Source of the DNA: Cyclospora cayetanensis
Taxonomy: Eukaryota; Apicomplexa; Conoidasida; Eucoccidiorida; Eimeriidae
Reading direction: 5' to 3'
DNA length: 64,000 nt
NCBI RefSeq assembly: GCF_002999335.1
Contig: NW_020312347.1
Coordinates: 62,001-126,000, forward strand
The notes beneath the pieces are model-generated. The model did no database searches and was not told where the DNA came from. It saw only the letters and a program-made list of their open reading frames with translations. This document shows, piece after piece, positions 24,901-37,575 of the stretch. Within the stretch, counting starts at the first letter, position 1; every line of letters starts with the position of its first letter. Both the position numbers and the translations under genes were made by a program.

Positions 24901-27520
24901 CTTTAATTTAGAGCCCTCCAAGACATATATGCCGAAGGTTTCAAAATGTCTAGTGCACGACCACGTTATAGAATGGCATATGGTGCAATACCCATCAGTG
25001 TATCCCTATTTGAATGCTCGTAACGGGATCCAGGAGCAAAAAGCGAGTCAAGATTTTCAAGGTGATTCCTATTGTCCAAGCGAATAAGAGGTGCTATCAA
25101 CTTGATATAAAACCTACAGCAATCCAGTTTGATGAAAACAGAGAGGTGGAAAATGTGACTAGCTGTGCCTGCATGCACGGTTAGGCAAACGCACAGCTAC
25201 TTAAAACACAACCGCTCACCAAAAACCACCGCCAAAGAAAATTTGCCCTGTCCTTCGCAGTTACAATTATGCTAACGTCCAAACTAAAATATCAGCTGCA
25301 CATGGGTCCAAGAAATGCTTGACAAAGTGTTAAATAGTATTCGATTCGACTTGGAAAAGGAAGACATATATCACTGAGAATGCGCGGCACCCTCGTTCTG
25401 GGTTGGCGTGGTTCCTACCACACTGAAGAGCCCTATAGTGCGACAAATTGAAAGGATAAGTCGAGATAAGGTACCAGGAACCCGTCTTCTAGCTCACTGC
25501 ACTTGGTCTGGGGTCGTGCCGCAGCCATCTAGTTTCAAACCAGCCCGCGAGAAACCCTGAATATCAAATTTCCTATTCGCGCTGAGGCAGCTTGCAGTGC
25601 AGCTCAATATGCAAGGTGGAGAATCACGTTTAGGACAGGTTAGCGTAGCAGTCTAAGCAAAAAACCAAACTGCCCACTTCATCTTCGGAATTGCAAAGGT
25701 TCTGCCGAAGCTTCATTTCTTACGCGGCTTAGACGGCATCAAGAGCCTTTTGCTAAAGTTGAGGCAACGCTTTTCTAAGCCAATGTACGAATGCCACATG
25801 CGGTGTTTTCTCATAGTCTTAGTTGCGCCCACCAGCACATACTGTGCAGACCCTGCAGCTTTTGAACGGTGGGCTTGAGATCCAAGCTCAACGGAAGTTC
25901 ACACGATAGCAAATGCCCAGCTTTCTTCCGTAATGCGAAGTTGCACGGATCCAGCATAGAACTCATTCGCTGTATTTTGCTTCTGCCACAAAATTATTGA
26001 GACGCAACCAAAATGCGACGCAAACATTCATTCATGAGCCGCGTGCGTTGCGAAAGTGCACAGTTTGTTTTAAGCTTAGCAATCCACTAAGCAATACTAC
26101 AAGGCAGAACTTAGCAGTTAGTATGCAGTGTCTACCATACTACCATTGTACCACCGCTCTAGCTCCGAAATGGCTCAGGGAGACGTGATGCTAACGCGAG
26201 GCGTGACTTCGTCTCATCATCCATACACTAGGCTTCACGTTTTCATTCAAAATAAGTAACACACGATGCAACTGAAAGCTTGCAGTCATTCACAGACGCA
26301 TCCGATGATCCTAGCATATTGTTGTTGTTTATATAGTTCAATGAACCTATCGGCAGAAGAAGAGGGCCGATGATGCATAACAGCCTCAGAGCTTGCTTAC
26401 AATGAATCAATAGTTCCATATATTCATCGCTAAACGGAACTAGATATTAGGTTTCCGTGTTGCTGGGCTTTTGTTATTTCATCATTCTCGCCCTCCATCC
26501 GCTAATCTGGAAAATATTGAGTAGCTAACAGCACCGTTGTTTCTGGGTCCAAAACCTCCTCTATATTGGGGAACGCTATTTACTCCCAATATTCTAGACT
26601 GCGATTCGACTCTATAGTTCTCTGAGGCCCTAGCCTTAGTCGTAACATATGAAGTATTTCGATAGCCACTCACATACCCCACTCGCTTTTGGTTCAAGGC
26701 ATCCGCAACAACAGCATCAGGAATAGATCTGCGTACCCAGCACCTCCACAAAAAAGGAATGTATGTATGCGTGAATATGCAGGTAAACACCTTACAGAAA
26801 TCACGTACATCTATGTTCATGGCAGGCCTGCACGGTGTCCAGGTGCTGTTGAAGGATGCATTGTCAATTGTAGTTCGAGAGACAAATTTTTGTCATTCAC
26901 CTCTTGGTTTTGCGCAGCAGCGTGTAGTGGCTCTAAGAATGGAATATATAGGGTAGAACGCGCTTGTAGGTGTATTTGCCTGTCGAGTTCCATCGTTGCC
27001 AGATTCGGTGGGAACGGTCTGTCCACGCATCTAATTTTGGCATACAGAGGCCTGTTTTTGCATTATGCAACAGATATTCCAAACAAATGCATATCGACTT
27101 CATTGTTCACTAGAGCAAGACGCAGCAGCTGCCTTTAGGCTGCAGAGCACTGAAAAAGATCGCGAATCCCGAGTACCTGGCTCAGCAGGTTGGAATTAGT
27201 TCCGATTCTGCGTTCAAGTCGACTGATCCTGGAATATATCGTCATAATGCCCTTTATGTTTTTACTTAGAGCTTATTTGTAAGAAGTAGACCTAAAAATA
27301 GGCCATATTGTAGGCCCAGGGTCGCGGCTTTCTCCACCTGTTCGAAGAGTGACAAGGGTCACTATGATGGTCTGTATGCGGTCTATCCCTATTCAGCCAG
27401 TCCCACAGTACTTAGAGGAAATTGCAGTTTGAAACAAGAAAAAGGGAATAAGCTCGGCAGTAAGCCATTTCAAGTTTTTCATATTCTTTTTAGACTTTCC
27501 TATCTACAAATCAATAGCTG
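18954..27520. other. Large gene-poor stretch (P segment)
   Basis: About 8.6 kb upstream of both the helicase (-) and the copper ATPase (+). No protein family, RNA gene, simple repeat or inverted repeat was recognised on either strand. All open stretches are under about 150 codons and are scattered over frames as expected by chance. One minus-strand reading (24569-24297) has an unusually protein-like composition (NVYIAPTANPTAPDQLHQIK) but no splice partners were found. If it is real, it could be a relic of an unrecognised element. Confidence 0.5.
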
Positions 27521-30500
27521 ATGCACCGACCGTATCCACCGAGTCCCCAAAAACAGTCTTTAAAGCTCAGTGGATCATCCATCGACCACAAGCTGGATTG
27601 TTCCTCCAAGGATTTGAAGATGCCGCCAATTCTGTCTGTGTGTGAGCTACTAGTCACTGGAATGACCTGCAGCGCGTGCACGGGAGCAGTTCAAGGGGCA
27701 TTGCTTAAGCACCCAGGAGTTTATCAGGCCCAAGTGGAAGTAGTGAGAGAAACCGCGAGGATTGCATACGACAGCTGTGTCGTTAGGCCTGAAGAACTCT
27801 GTGCCGTAGTGGAGGGTCTGGGGTTTGGCGCCCAGATCCTTCAAATCTTTGTTTCTACGCCGAGAAGCCCACCAGGGGACTGTAGCAGAACCACAGCTGG
27901 ATCTGCGGATATACTCTACGAGGAAGAACAACTTGGTTTTGAAGAGCCTCCAGCACGAGAAGAAGAGGAAGAGTTCACTCTGGGGTTTCAATCTGCCTTA
28001 CTTCAAAGAGGTGGTGCAAACGATTCTGACACCCTCACACGGAAGGCCGACGCAACCCTCCACCTCGTTCTACAAGGAGACGCGGAGCTATCAGCTGAGT
28101 CAGCATGCAGAACTTTGAAGAGCAGCAATGGAGTTGTTGGCTGTACAGTGGCCCCACTGAGAAGTTCTGAAGTCCAAAGAGCGCAAAGGCTCATAGTGAC
28201 CTACAAGCCCGAGGTAGTGGGGGCTAGAGAGATGCTAAGTAAACTGCTGCGCCAAGGCTTCAACCTGTTCCTGCTAGCCGAAGACCCCCTTGAGACGCAG
28301 GCAAGAATAGAGCACTTGAATTTACATCAAGTAGATGCTTTAGCGGAATGTAGTTCCACTACTACACGAAGTTGTTGCTGCGGCGGCATCTGTAGCTGGC
28401 TACGGGCCTGAGCTCTGGAACTGCGCCCTGAGACTTTTGCTGCAGAAACAGGCTGTCTTGGACAATCGCAGATCAGTGAGCAGTTCACTGCTGGTCTCGC
28501 TTCCACCAGCAGCGGTGGTACTCTGTCTTTCGATCATGGCAAGGACCCACAATCTGCCGCCCATCCTATTGTAAGAAACACGTCGTGTGTATGGGCTTTC
28601 CGGGTGCGTAAATAGCCCCTTGGCAGTGCGGGAGGGTGGCTGCTTCTGTGAACAAAACGCAAAGGCCCCTAGATCCCTATGACGGGCAACATGTGGCGCT
28701 TCCACCCACGTTACTTCTGTGGGGTGGATGTCTAAGCACCGCCCGCCCTCCCCCCAGAAGGCTTTATTCTTTTTGCGCCTTCTTCCGCTTTGTTTCAAGG
28801 CGCGAATGCATTCCGGGTGTGCGCGTATCCACAATCCTGTTGCTGTTGCTCACCACACTGGTCCAGTTCTACGGCGGCCGCGCCTTTCACAAAGCAGCTC
28901 TGAATGTAAGGCCCTCAGTCCACGTATCTAGTGAGCCAATAGTAGAGCCAGCCTTTAAGTGTATGTGTTCACGCCGCTGTCTACGTACTGCGCCCTTGAG
29001 AGGGCCTTAGGTGCTCTTGAGCCTCACAACAGTCTGAAGGCAATAAATGTTTCAAATGTGAAACGGAAATCAGTGTGGCTTCGTTCTTCACTTCGTCCAG
29101 GGACTGCGGCACCGCCACTGCAGTATGGATCTGCTAGTGTCTCTTGGCAGCAACTTGGCTTTCGTCTACTCGGTCCTCTCGTGCATCCAGGCAGCCGCAA
29201 CGACCCTATGGTGCAGGCCACTACTTTCCGCTGCTGCTACGGAGCCCGAAGGAGCCACCGCCAGCACCGACGCAAATCAAAGCCCCTTCCGCGAGCTCAT
29301 AGAAAAAGCTGAACCCCATTTATTCCTGGACACTTGTGCAATGCTCATCTGCGTCGTTTTACTCGGCAAGGTGAGAGTGGCTGGCGGCCTTTCCAAAGCC
29401 GTCCTGCACGAAACTCTTCGAGAAGGGGCATCTCCCAAAAGTTTGGAAGGACTCTGAGAACAGCAGCGCTCCCTCCCGACGCCTCTTGAAAGATTCGCAC
29501 CTAGCAGACGCTGTTTGCCCAAGGCATCAAAATTGAAAGCTTTGCCGAGGTGAATGTTCGCATGTTTGTGCTACAGCTCATGCAGCTGCGAGCCAAGGAA
29601 CGGATCCTTAAGCAGTTGTACTGGTGAGCTCGTAACCTAGGGACCCTAAACTTCAGTTTACCTATGACTTCTGAATTCCTAGTAAGGCTGCCGTACTTAG
29701 TATTTTTCTTCAAAAATTTAAGAGCCCCCAGGAAAAGCAGCAGCAGCAGGCAGGTGGCCCTCCTATTCAAAACCTCGCATGGACAGGGAAATTTAGGGGA
29801 TCTCTGTAACAGAATGAACGTAGTGCCAGCTGGTCATGGAAGGCCTTTGAATCGCGTCTGGTGTGAGGGCAGACAATTAGGCGCTGAAAAGGCTCTCGAA
29901 GCACGAGTGTGTGCGGGGTCCCTTCGTTAGTCGCAACTCTGCGTGGTCTTGGGAGGTCTCTTTGGCGCTTCTGATGCTGCAGCCTGCACAACCTGAAAGC
30001 CCGCAGCGTGCATTTGGTCCTGCGATCAGCCGACCGCGCAGTGGCTGCTTGCCTATCGCCACCAAACCCCTCGGATCTATCCGTTTCGGAAGCCAGCGTC
30101 TACTGGGACGAGCTGTTGAAGGTTCCGTACTTGTCGAGTGGTGGCAGTGACTGTCCAGGGGGGCCTCCGTCTCGGCGCTGGTGGCACGGAGTAGCCTCTG
30201 CCTGTGGGCTGAAGAATTTTCGGAACACGTATAATCCGCTTTCGCAGCCGGATCCGTGCAGCCTTCCAGAAGAAGCGGAGGAGGCTGTTGCGGGCAGGGA
30301 AGGGCGTTGCAGCTCGGCTGCTGCCCGAAAGGAGCTCGAGATGCCACCCGTGGAAGCAGCACCGGATCTTCCTGCGGAAGTCGTGATCAGCACTGATTTA
30401 CTGCAAAAGGGGGATGTTGTGCGTGTTCCTCCTCAAGGAGTCTTGCCAGCCGATGGCATTTTGCTGGTAAGCTCGGAGGGAGGCGGCTCACAGCTCCGCT

Positions 30501-33500
30501 GTGGTGTTGAGGAATTGCAGCCGTCGTCAGGCGCTGCAGAATTCAGGTGGAGCTAAGCTCCTTCACTAAGTCCCTCTCGTTGTGAGGTTGTGGGTTAAGA
30601 CGGCGTGAAAAGGTGGCGCAGTGCCTGCAGGAAGAGTTGCCGCGAGGTCGTCTCGAAAGCGTTTGGGGAAAGGCGTTATAAGGCTAGAAGCAGAGAGGGC
30701 TGCTGCGGCTAGACATGCACAAGACCGCAAAGCCGCTGCGTGAGTTTGTGGATCCACAGGCACCCGATGTGCTGCACGTCGACGAGAGGCTCATCACAGG
30801 GGAGGGCCGCGCAGTGGCGAAGATGGTGGGGAATCGAGTGATTGGCGGCAGCAAAAACGCTGCTCATACCGACGCGTATGTACGCGTTGAAACGGTGAGA
30901 CACTTGATTGCACGCCAGGCGTGCAAGCTCATGTGCGGCAACGCGCAGTGACAGTGCAGCGCCGTGCAGGTGTGTTTCCCCTTTACGGGGGGTTCAGCAG
31001 GGGTAAAGCGTGATGGGCAGGGTGAGAAGAGAGGGTGTCAGACATTGGGGACGGCGCGCAGGCCGCTTCGTCCTTGCTTTCAGCTTAGAAGCCGTAGCCA
31101 CTGCCTCTGCTTTGCTGCGGATGCAGGTCGGGGATGGTTCCGTGCTACAGACATTGCTGCGGCTGGTGAACACGACACAGCAGCAACAGCAGCCCATGCA
31201 GAGGGCTGCGGAATCGTTTTCTGCGTACTTCATTCCCACGGTTATCTGTATCTCCGTGGTGGCGGCTCTTGCCTGGGCTGTGAAGGTTTTTACCGCTACA
31301 GACATGGCTCCCCTGTCCACCCTTCAGCAACTGCGCAAGCGTCTTCAGGAGCTGGAGCTGTACGAGGGGCTCTCAGAGGTGCAGCCGCAACTGGTGCTGC
31401 AGCAGCTCGAGCAGCAAGCGCGTGGCACCGACCCTCAGAACGCCTTCTTAGGAGCATCGGTTGCACCAGGTGCACACGCCAGCGCTTCCTTCGACGCAGC
31501 ACCCATCGCGTCACATGTGGTGGAAGCGGCTGCCGCTGCTTGCCAGCTTTCAGGCTGGGTTGTTACCTGGGATAGCCTTCTGTTCGCCTTGCGTTTCGGA
31601 GTAGCCGTGTGCTGCGCTGCCTGCCCCTGCGCCATCGGGCTCGCCGCGCCAGCGGCATTGGCAGCAGCAACGGCAGCAGCGGCAGCGAGAGGCGTGTACT
31701 TCAAGAGTGGCAGGGCACTCGAAACGGCGGCATCAACGAACGTCCTTGTGCTCGACAAGACTGGCACACTGACAACCGGGGAGCTGCGTGTGCGGAGTGA
31801 AAAATGACCGTTGAAACAGAGTCTCAGACACCCCCTAACATGAGCAGCGCGGTCTCAAGCGCCAGGCGGACAGACACCCGAGCTGCGTAGCTACTTAGCC
31901 ACGCCGCAGAAAGCCCTCCTTGTTGCGTTTGCAGGGCAGTCCACAACCTTAGACCTAGCCAAGCACAAGGTTGTTAGGCATCAGCAGTTCGTGGCATTGA
32001 CCTCTCCAAAAAGCACCCACTCTTGCCGTTCCTTCATGTGGCTGCTAATGCATGCTTTTCTTTCATTTCGTTACTCGTAGGTCGCTGCATGCGCCTTCCA
32101 AACAAGTCGCATCAGGGAGCTTGTTCTTCCAGCGTTTTTACAAGAGGGTACCAGACCCCGTCCAGAGTCGCCTTCTCCTGCTGCCAAGTCCAAAGACGAC
32201 ACCTGGCATTCCGCTGCAGACTCGGCCCCCTCGCAGAGCTCCTCGAGCTGTCCGTGCTGCTGCAGCAACGCAAACCCCAGACACAGTGGAAACGCTTCAG
32301 TTGCAGCCAGTGTGTCAGCGTCGGGAACCTCAGACGACACTTCTGACTCTGCAACAACGCTCCCAAAGGACACACCGGGGATCGCCGAGCTCAAACTAAA
32401 CTCGCCAGTATACAGCGAAAGGGATGATAACGACCTGCGCATGGACGGTAGCCGTTGCTGCGCCGCTGACACGTTTCCGGGAGGGGCTCTTGTGTTTCGC
32501 AGTTTCGAAAATTTCTTGAGGACCTCTCCAACCGCCTCTTTTAAGGATGAGGTCACCGGCAGCAGCACGGCATGCAACAGCGCCAGCAGTTGCTGCGGCG
32601 GTCCTCACCAGCAGCGGGAAGGCAAAGGCTTTCATTTCAGCTATAGCATCGAAGGAGAGCAGGGACGTGCCAGATTGCAAGAAACACTGGCAGAGGCCTC
32701 TGAAGAAGTGCTCGAAACGAGCTGCTTTTTGTGGGCAATGAGCTCTCTTGAGCAGGGCAGCAGTCACTCCGTTGGAATAGCCCTCGTGAGCGCTTATGAG
32801 ATATGGAAGCGAGGATCTGTTTCACATGCTCTCACGAGTACCACCGAAAAGAGGAGGTATCCGACACCACTCGATGGCTACGACCTCCCACCACCGCACC
32901 CTTGCAAAGATGTGCTGCTACTGGCCAGAGGCCTTGAGGGATCCCTAGGAGCGACTTTAAGGCTACGTATAGCAGCTACCGACCCAGCAGAGGGTGAGCA
33001 CAAGTGCAATACCGACGAGAAGCATGGGCTGCTCTCAGAATTCGCCGAGGCGGCGGGCGTGCCCGCTTTTTTGTCAGTACATTGTTTTGGACGTTTCGCT
33101 GTGCTGGCGTGTCTTCGTGGTGCAGAAACGGAAGGTAGATGCGCCTTTTCTTACTCGACTGAGGGGCTTAGCGAAAGGGAAGCCGATCAGTTGGAGGCAA
33201 GGCCCGTCACTTTCAGCCTCGGCTGACAAGAAACTGTAGTGCTGTCTCCCTGCTTTAGAAAAAGCGTCGATCCCCGTTCAACTCCCTTGGTAGCTACTAA
33301 GGGCAGGCGTAGCGAGAGTGAGGCAAGGAAGCCTTCGTGGCACTCCTTTTGTGTGCAGTACAGTACGCTGTCTGCTTGCTGCAGGAGTGGATAGGTTGGC
33401 ACGAAAGCCATAGCGGACCTGTTGTCCACTTGCACGCATCTGTGTTACCAAGAAACTCTAAAGACGCGAAGCCAGAGTGGGTTTGGCTGGGAGCTGTGGC

Positions 33501-34780
33501 GCTTCAAGATGAGATTAATGACGAAACAAAGGTGGCGGTGAAGTATCTGAGGCAGTGCTTGGGGTTCAAAGTCTTTATGTGCACGGGAGATAATCCGAGG
33601 ACTGCTGCGCGTGCAGCTGCGGCTCTGGATATTGCCGCGTCGCACGTAATGGCACAGCAAACGCCAGAGGCTAAAGTGCGCTTCTTACGTTCCCTGTCAT
33701 GTCAAGGCAGCACTGGAGCCAGCTCAGAGACTGCTGGCGATACCAGTGGCTACAGCAGTCCCTTTATGTCGTCGCTCTTGGAGGAAGGGCAAAAGGGGGC
33801 GCCTGTCTGCTGCATGGTAGGAGATGGTTTAAACGACTCGCCAGCACTGGCAGAGGCCGCTCTAGGCGTGGCATTTGGAGTTGGAAGCTCCTTGCCCCTC
33901 GCTGCCGCTGGGGTCGCTGTGGGCGGGCGCAGTTGGACCGAGCTTGTGGACCTCTTCAAGATTGCGAGGCAAACACGAAGCATTATTCGTTGGTATGTGT
34001 AACGACCCTCGCCGCCTCCTGCAATCCTTGTTTCCTTCCGATCCATACTTCAGTAAAAGGCTCAGAAAAACGCTGCCGAGACGAGAGGCCAGCTACTGTT
34101 TAACAGCAATCCCTGCCATGGCTAGAAAAGCGTGGGCGTGGTGAAGCAACAGACTTCTCTAGGGTCGCTAGCCTTTCGGCATATCGTTGAGCTACTTCAT
34201 TTGAAATTGCTTTCGAGGGGGTCCGCAAGCACACACATAAAATTAAAGCTTTTGTTGCGCTTTTTGCAGGAATTTCATGTGGGCATGCACCTTCAATTTG
34301 GTTGCTGTTCCCCTCGCTGCTGGTGTGGCGTATCCCACAGTGTCTGTACACCCGGCAGCAGCGGCGGCGGCAATGGCTGGCAGCTGCTTGCTCGTGTTGC
34401 TGAATGCACAGCGACTGTGTCGCTTTAAGGCCACAACTACACAGGACATGGTAGTGGAGCTGGATCGACAAGAGGCATCATACAGGGGAAGACAGGAAAT
34501 GTCACGAGAAATAGCGGACTCGATTTGGGATGGGTCGTCACCACGTGTTGACTCCTCTCTGCGGCTTCAAAGTGACCACTGCTCAACTGAAGGTTCATTC
34601 GGTGATGATTTCTCGCTCCTAAGTTCGAGTTTGCCACCAGTTCCAAAGTCATTGATGTACTATGATACAGGCAGAGCTGAAGACAGCAGTGCGCCCCTCG
34701 AAGGACCACCATACGGCCCGAGCATCAATGAACCAAGTGTTTCTTCAGCTTCCGGGAGGAGAGATGTGATAAGTTGCTAG
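27521..34780 (+). CDS. Copper-transporting P1B-type ATPase, 11 exons
   Basis: Heavy-metal pump that moves Cu(I) across a membrane using ATP. Exons are 27521-28330, 28446-28570, 28800-28905, 29101-29370, 29508-29623, 29983-30466, 30760-30894, 31127-31789, 32081-33134, 33359-33992 and 34270-34780. They total 4908 nt, in phase, about 1635 aa. Features in order: an HMA domain with GMTCSAC (27659-27679); a second HMA-like fold lacking CxxC (about 28045-28290); helix pairs including the GG kink VQFYGGRAF and MDLLVSLGS; an actuator loop with ITGE; the ion-site CPC (31622-31630); the phosphorylation site DKTGTLT with Asp at 31754; a divergent N-domain; GDNPRTA and GDGLNDSPAL in the P-domain; and final helices with NLVAVPLAAG. 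The HP motif is SSHSVG (32758-32775): His is kept but Pro is replaced by Ser. The N-domain carries long Ser-rich inserts. A later start at 27620 would still precede the HMA domain. Exon 5 boundaries are the least certain. Confidence 0.92.
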
Positions 34781-36311
34781 AAAGCACTTTGCACCAGCCT
34801 GCAGCTAAACTGCCATGCGCCACAGGAGCGGTTCTTGCTGCACTGGGATGGAGAGCCTCCCGCCCATCTCCCCCACACCTTCAAAATTTTATTTTATGCT
34901 CTTTAATGCCAACAGATATACCGTCTTGTCACGAACAATACAAGGTGTTTCACGCAGTGGCCGTGTGCGGCTAGATCATACTCGCCAGACACTCCTATGT
35001 TAGACCGGTAGGGTATGCATCCATGAAGAGGAAAATGCTAGAAGGAAACAAGGCTGCTACAGTCGTTGGAGTTTTGCCTTTGAGGCGTAAATGGGGCACG
35101 AGTCCTGCTCATGCAATCGAATTGTCACATGCAAGTAACACGCGACTAGCGTTACTTTAGATGGTTTTAACAGGTGCAGGTTTCCCCTTAATGGCATTCT
35201 GAACGGCATTGCTTGTAAAGCTGCTAAGCGTGTGCCTCAGTTCAAAGGAGCTTAAGGGTCGCCTAGTTTCACGTGAAATAGTGACGACAAACACAGAATC
35301 GCATCGCCTCGAGTGCCTGGCAGTCCACTTCCCCCCTATAACGAGTGGAGAATCCAAGAGCCCACTCTACATGCGTAGCTTTTCATAGTCTCTTATTGAA
35401 TTATGAATGGCGAGAGGTTCGGGACTGCTGCCCCAGGAGGATCTAAACGTTGCGTCGGCAACGCTGCAACCGGAAGAGGCAGCTGCAAACCGCTATACAG
35501 TTGGCTTTCGGCTTGCATGATCACAGGACGCGGAGCATTATGGAGTCAAAGATGTCAGTGCATGATACCGTGTATCTTCGAGCTGAGGCGCAAGATCTAG
35601 AAGCACGCAAGGAGGGACCGTATGAATTGCGGAAGCGCTGGCAACAAAAGGATCACTGCCCTCTTTGAAGACATCGATATGCCTCATTATTGTCGCTAGA
35701 ATCCCTGCATTTACGCTATCAATCACTCGTGCAGTACACCTAATGCTCCACATACAGGCACGGCGGTCCTGCATAACAGTAGTGTTTCGTGTCCGGGGCT
35801 GAATGAAGCTCAGGGAAGACTGTAGCCTTGAGGAAGACTGCAACGAGGTATGGTGAAAGTTTATGCGGAGTAATTTGAATCATTTGGCTGGAAGCGGTAC
35901 TTTATGCGTTTGCGGACGCTGCGCCAAGACAGGAGGAGACGCCTCACAACTGCTCGCCGTCCACGCCGACTTCACCGTGTACGGCTGCATGCGAACCGTT
36001 AGTTTCTGAACGTCATCATTTCGTCTTATCTGTGTTCCTCGCTTCTTTCCTACACTTTCTCCCGCTCCCTAGGCGTCCTCCCGTTGATTCGGGGTTGCTG
36101 TGGAGGGCGGTTCGCCACCTCTCTCTCCGAACACCACGGCTAACTGCTCGTTTGGTTTGGGAACTTCAGGAAAAGGAGCCCACAGAAATCCGCTTCCATG
36201 GTGGCTGTGTGCTTCAGAGAGACCTGGAAAAGCAGATATATCCTCCTTTGATTCATCGAAACTCGCCACGCCTTCCTCCACGCACGTACCCATACAAAAG
36301 GCACACGCACC
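34781..36311. other. Intergenic between Cu-ATPase and ArfGAP
   Basis: About 1.5 kb with the 3' UTR of the copper ATPase and the presumed promoter of the ArfGAP gene. No motif-bearing ORF, no repeat and no RNA gene recognised. The last 250 bp before the ATG are pyrimidine-rich. Confidence 0.5.
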
Positions 36312-37507
36312 ATGGACCACGATACAGCTGCCGCCTTTCAGCGCTTAAAGGAGGCCGATCCAAGCAACCGGCGCTGTCTTGAGTGCGGTGAGCTCCGTTC
36401 GAGGTCGTGCTGGAAACGCAGCGTAGACTGTCTCGACAGCCGACACTTGCGTGCGCTGGCGCAGTGTTGCCACATGGCCGCTCACCGACCTGCACGTACG
36501 GAGGGCCCTCTGGTATCGGCAGTCAAGGGGCAGGAAAAAGCCTTCGTCGCACATGGCGTTACTTCAGGCACTGCGTTCGCGTGTTTGGAATGCTCTGGTG
36601 CTCTGCAGACACTCCGGAGCCACAATGGTGCGCACTGTCGTACGGCGCATTCGTGTGCCTCAACTGCTCCAGCATTCACAGGCAAGTTGGAAAGTTGCCT
36701 CCTGCTTTTGGCACGTGGTTTCAAAGCCAAACACAGCCCTCATCCGCCGTCTATCTACCCCTCCTCCCTTCCAGTGATTTCGCCGAGGCACCAAGCGCCT
36801 TCCGCTGTGTGTCTGCCTTGCAGCAGCGCTCAGCTTGCTAGGCTAGGCAGACTTACCAGCGGCGCCTATTCAGTGCAGCTCTGTAGAGCCGCCTAGCAGG
36901 CGAGCGAGCACGAGGCTGCCGCTCTCTTACAGAAAGGGGGGAAGAGGGGGAGGGCGGGGGGAAGTTCAAGCTTTGGGGAATTGCGAGACGTGTTGCTGCT
37001 GCCGTAGCTTCTCCTGCAACTGCTCTGCGCATTCTGACGGTGATGCAGGAGCTTGGGGGTGCATCTCAGCTTTGTTAGGAGCAGCACGATGGATGCTTGG
37101 CAGCCACTGCAAGTGAAAATGATGGAGGTTGGCGGCAATGCCAAGTGCAAGAACTTCTTCGTCGAATACGTGAGACGCTTCACGACAACAACCATGAAGT
37201 TGCATCTTCTTTCGTTGCGCCTCGCATTCTTCTCCCTTGCCTCCCCATGGACCTTCTTGCATGCGCCGCCCCTGTGTCTATGTATGTGCGTGTATGTGCA
37301 AATGTGTGTATGTATGTATGTGCTTCTGGACATCTATATGTACATACACCTACATACATATTTACACCTATATTTACATATATACCCCTATATATACATA
37401 TACACACCTATATATACATGTACACACCTATATATACATGTACACACCTATATATACATATACCTATATATATATATATATACATCTATATACACATATA
37501 TACATAT

Positions 37508-37575
<68 letters not shown>

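Noticed and set aside
32052..32399. Overlapping ORFs in the Cu-ATPase N-domain exon
   Set aside because: The in-phase reading from the acceptor at 32081 continues through the HP-motif equivalent; the other frames stop and carry no motif.
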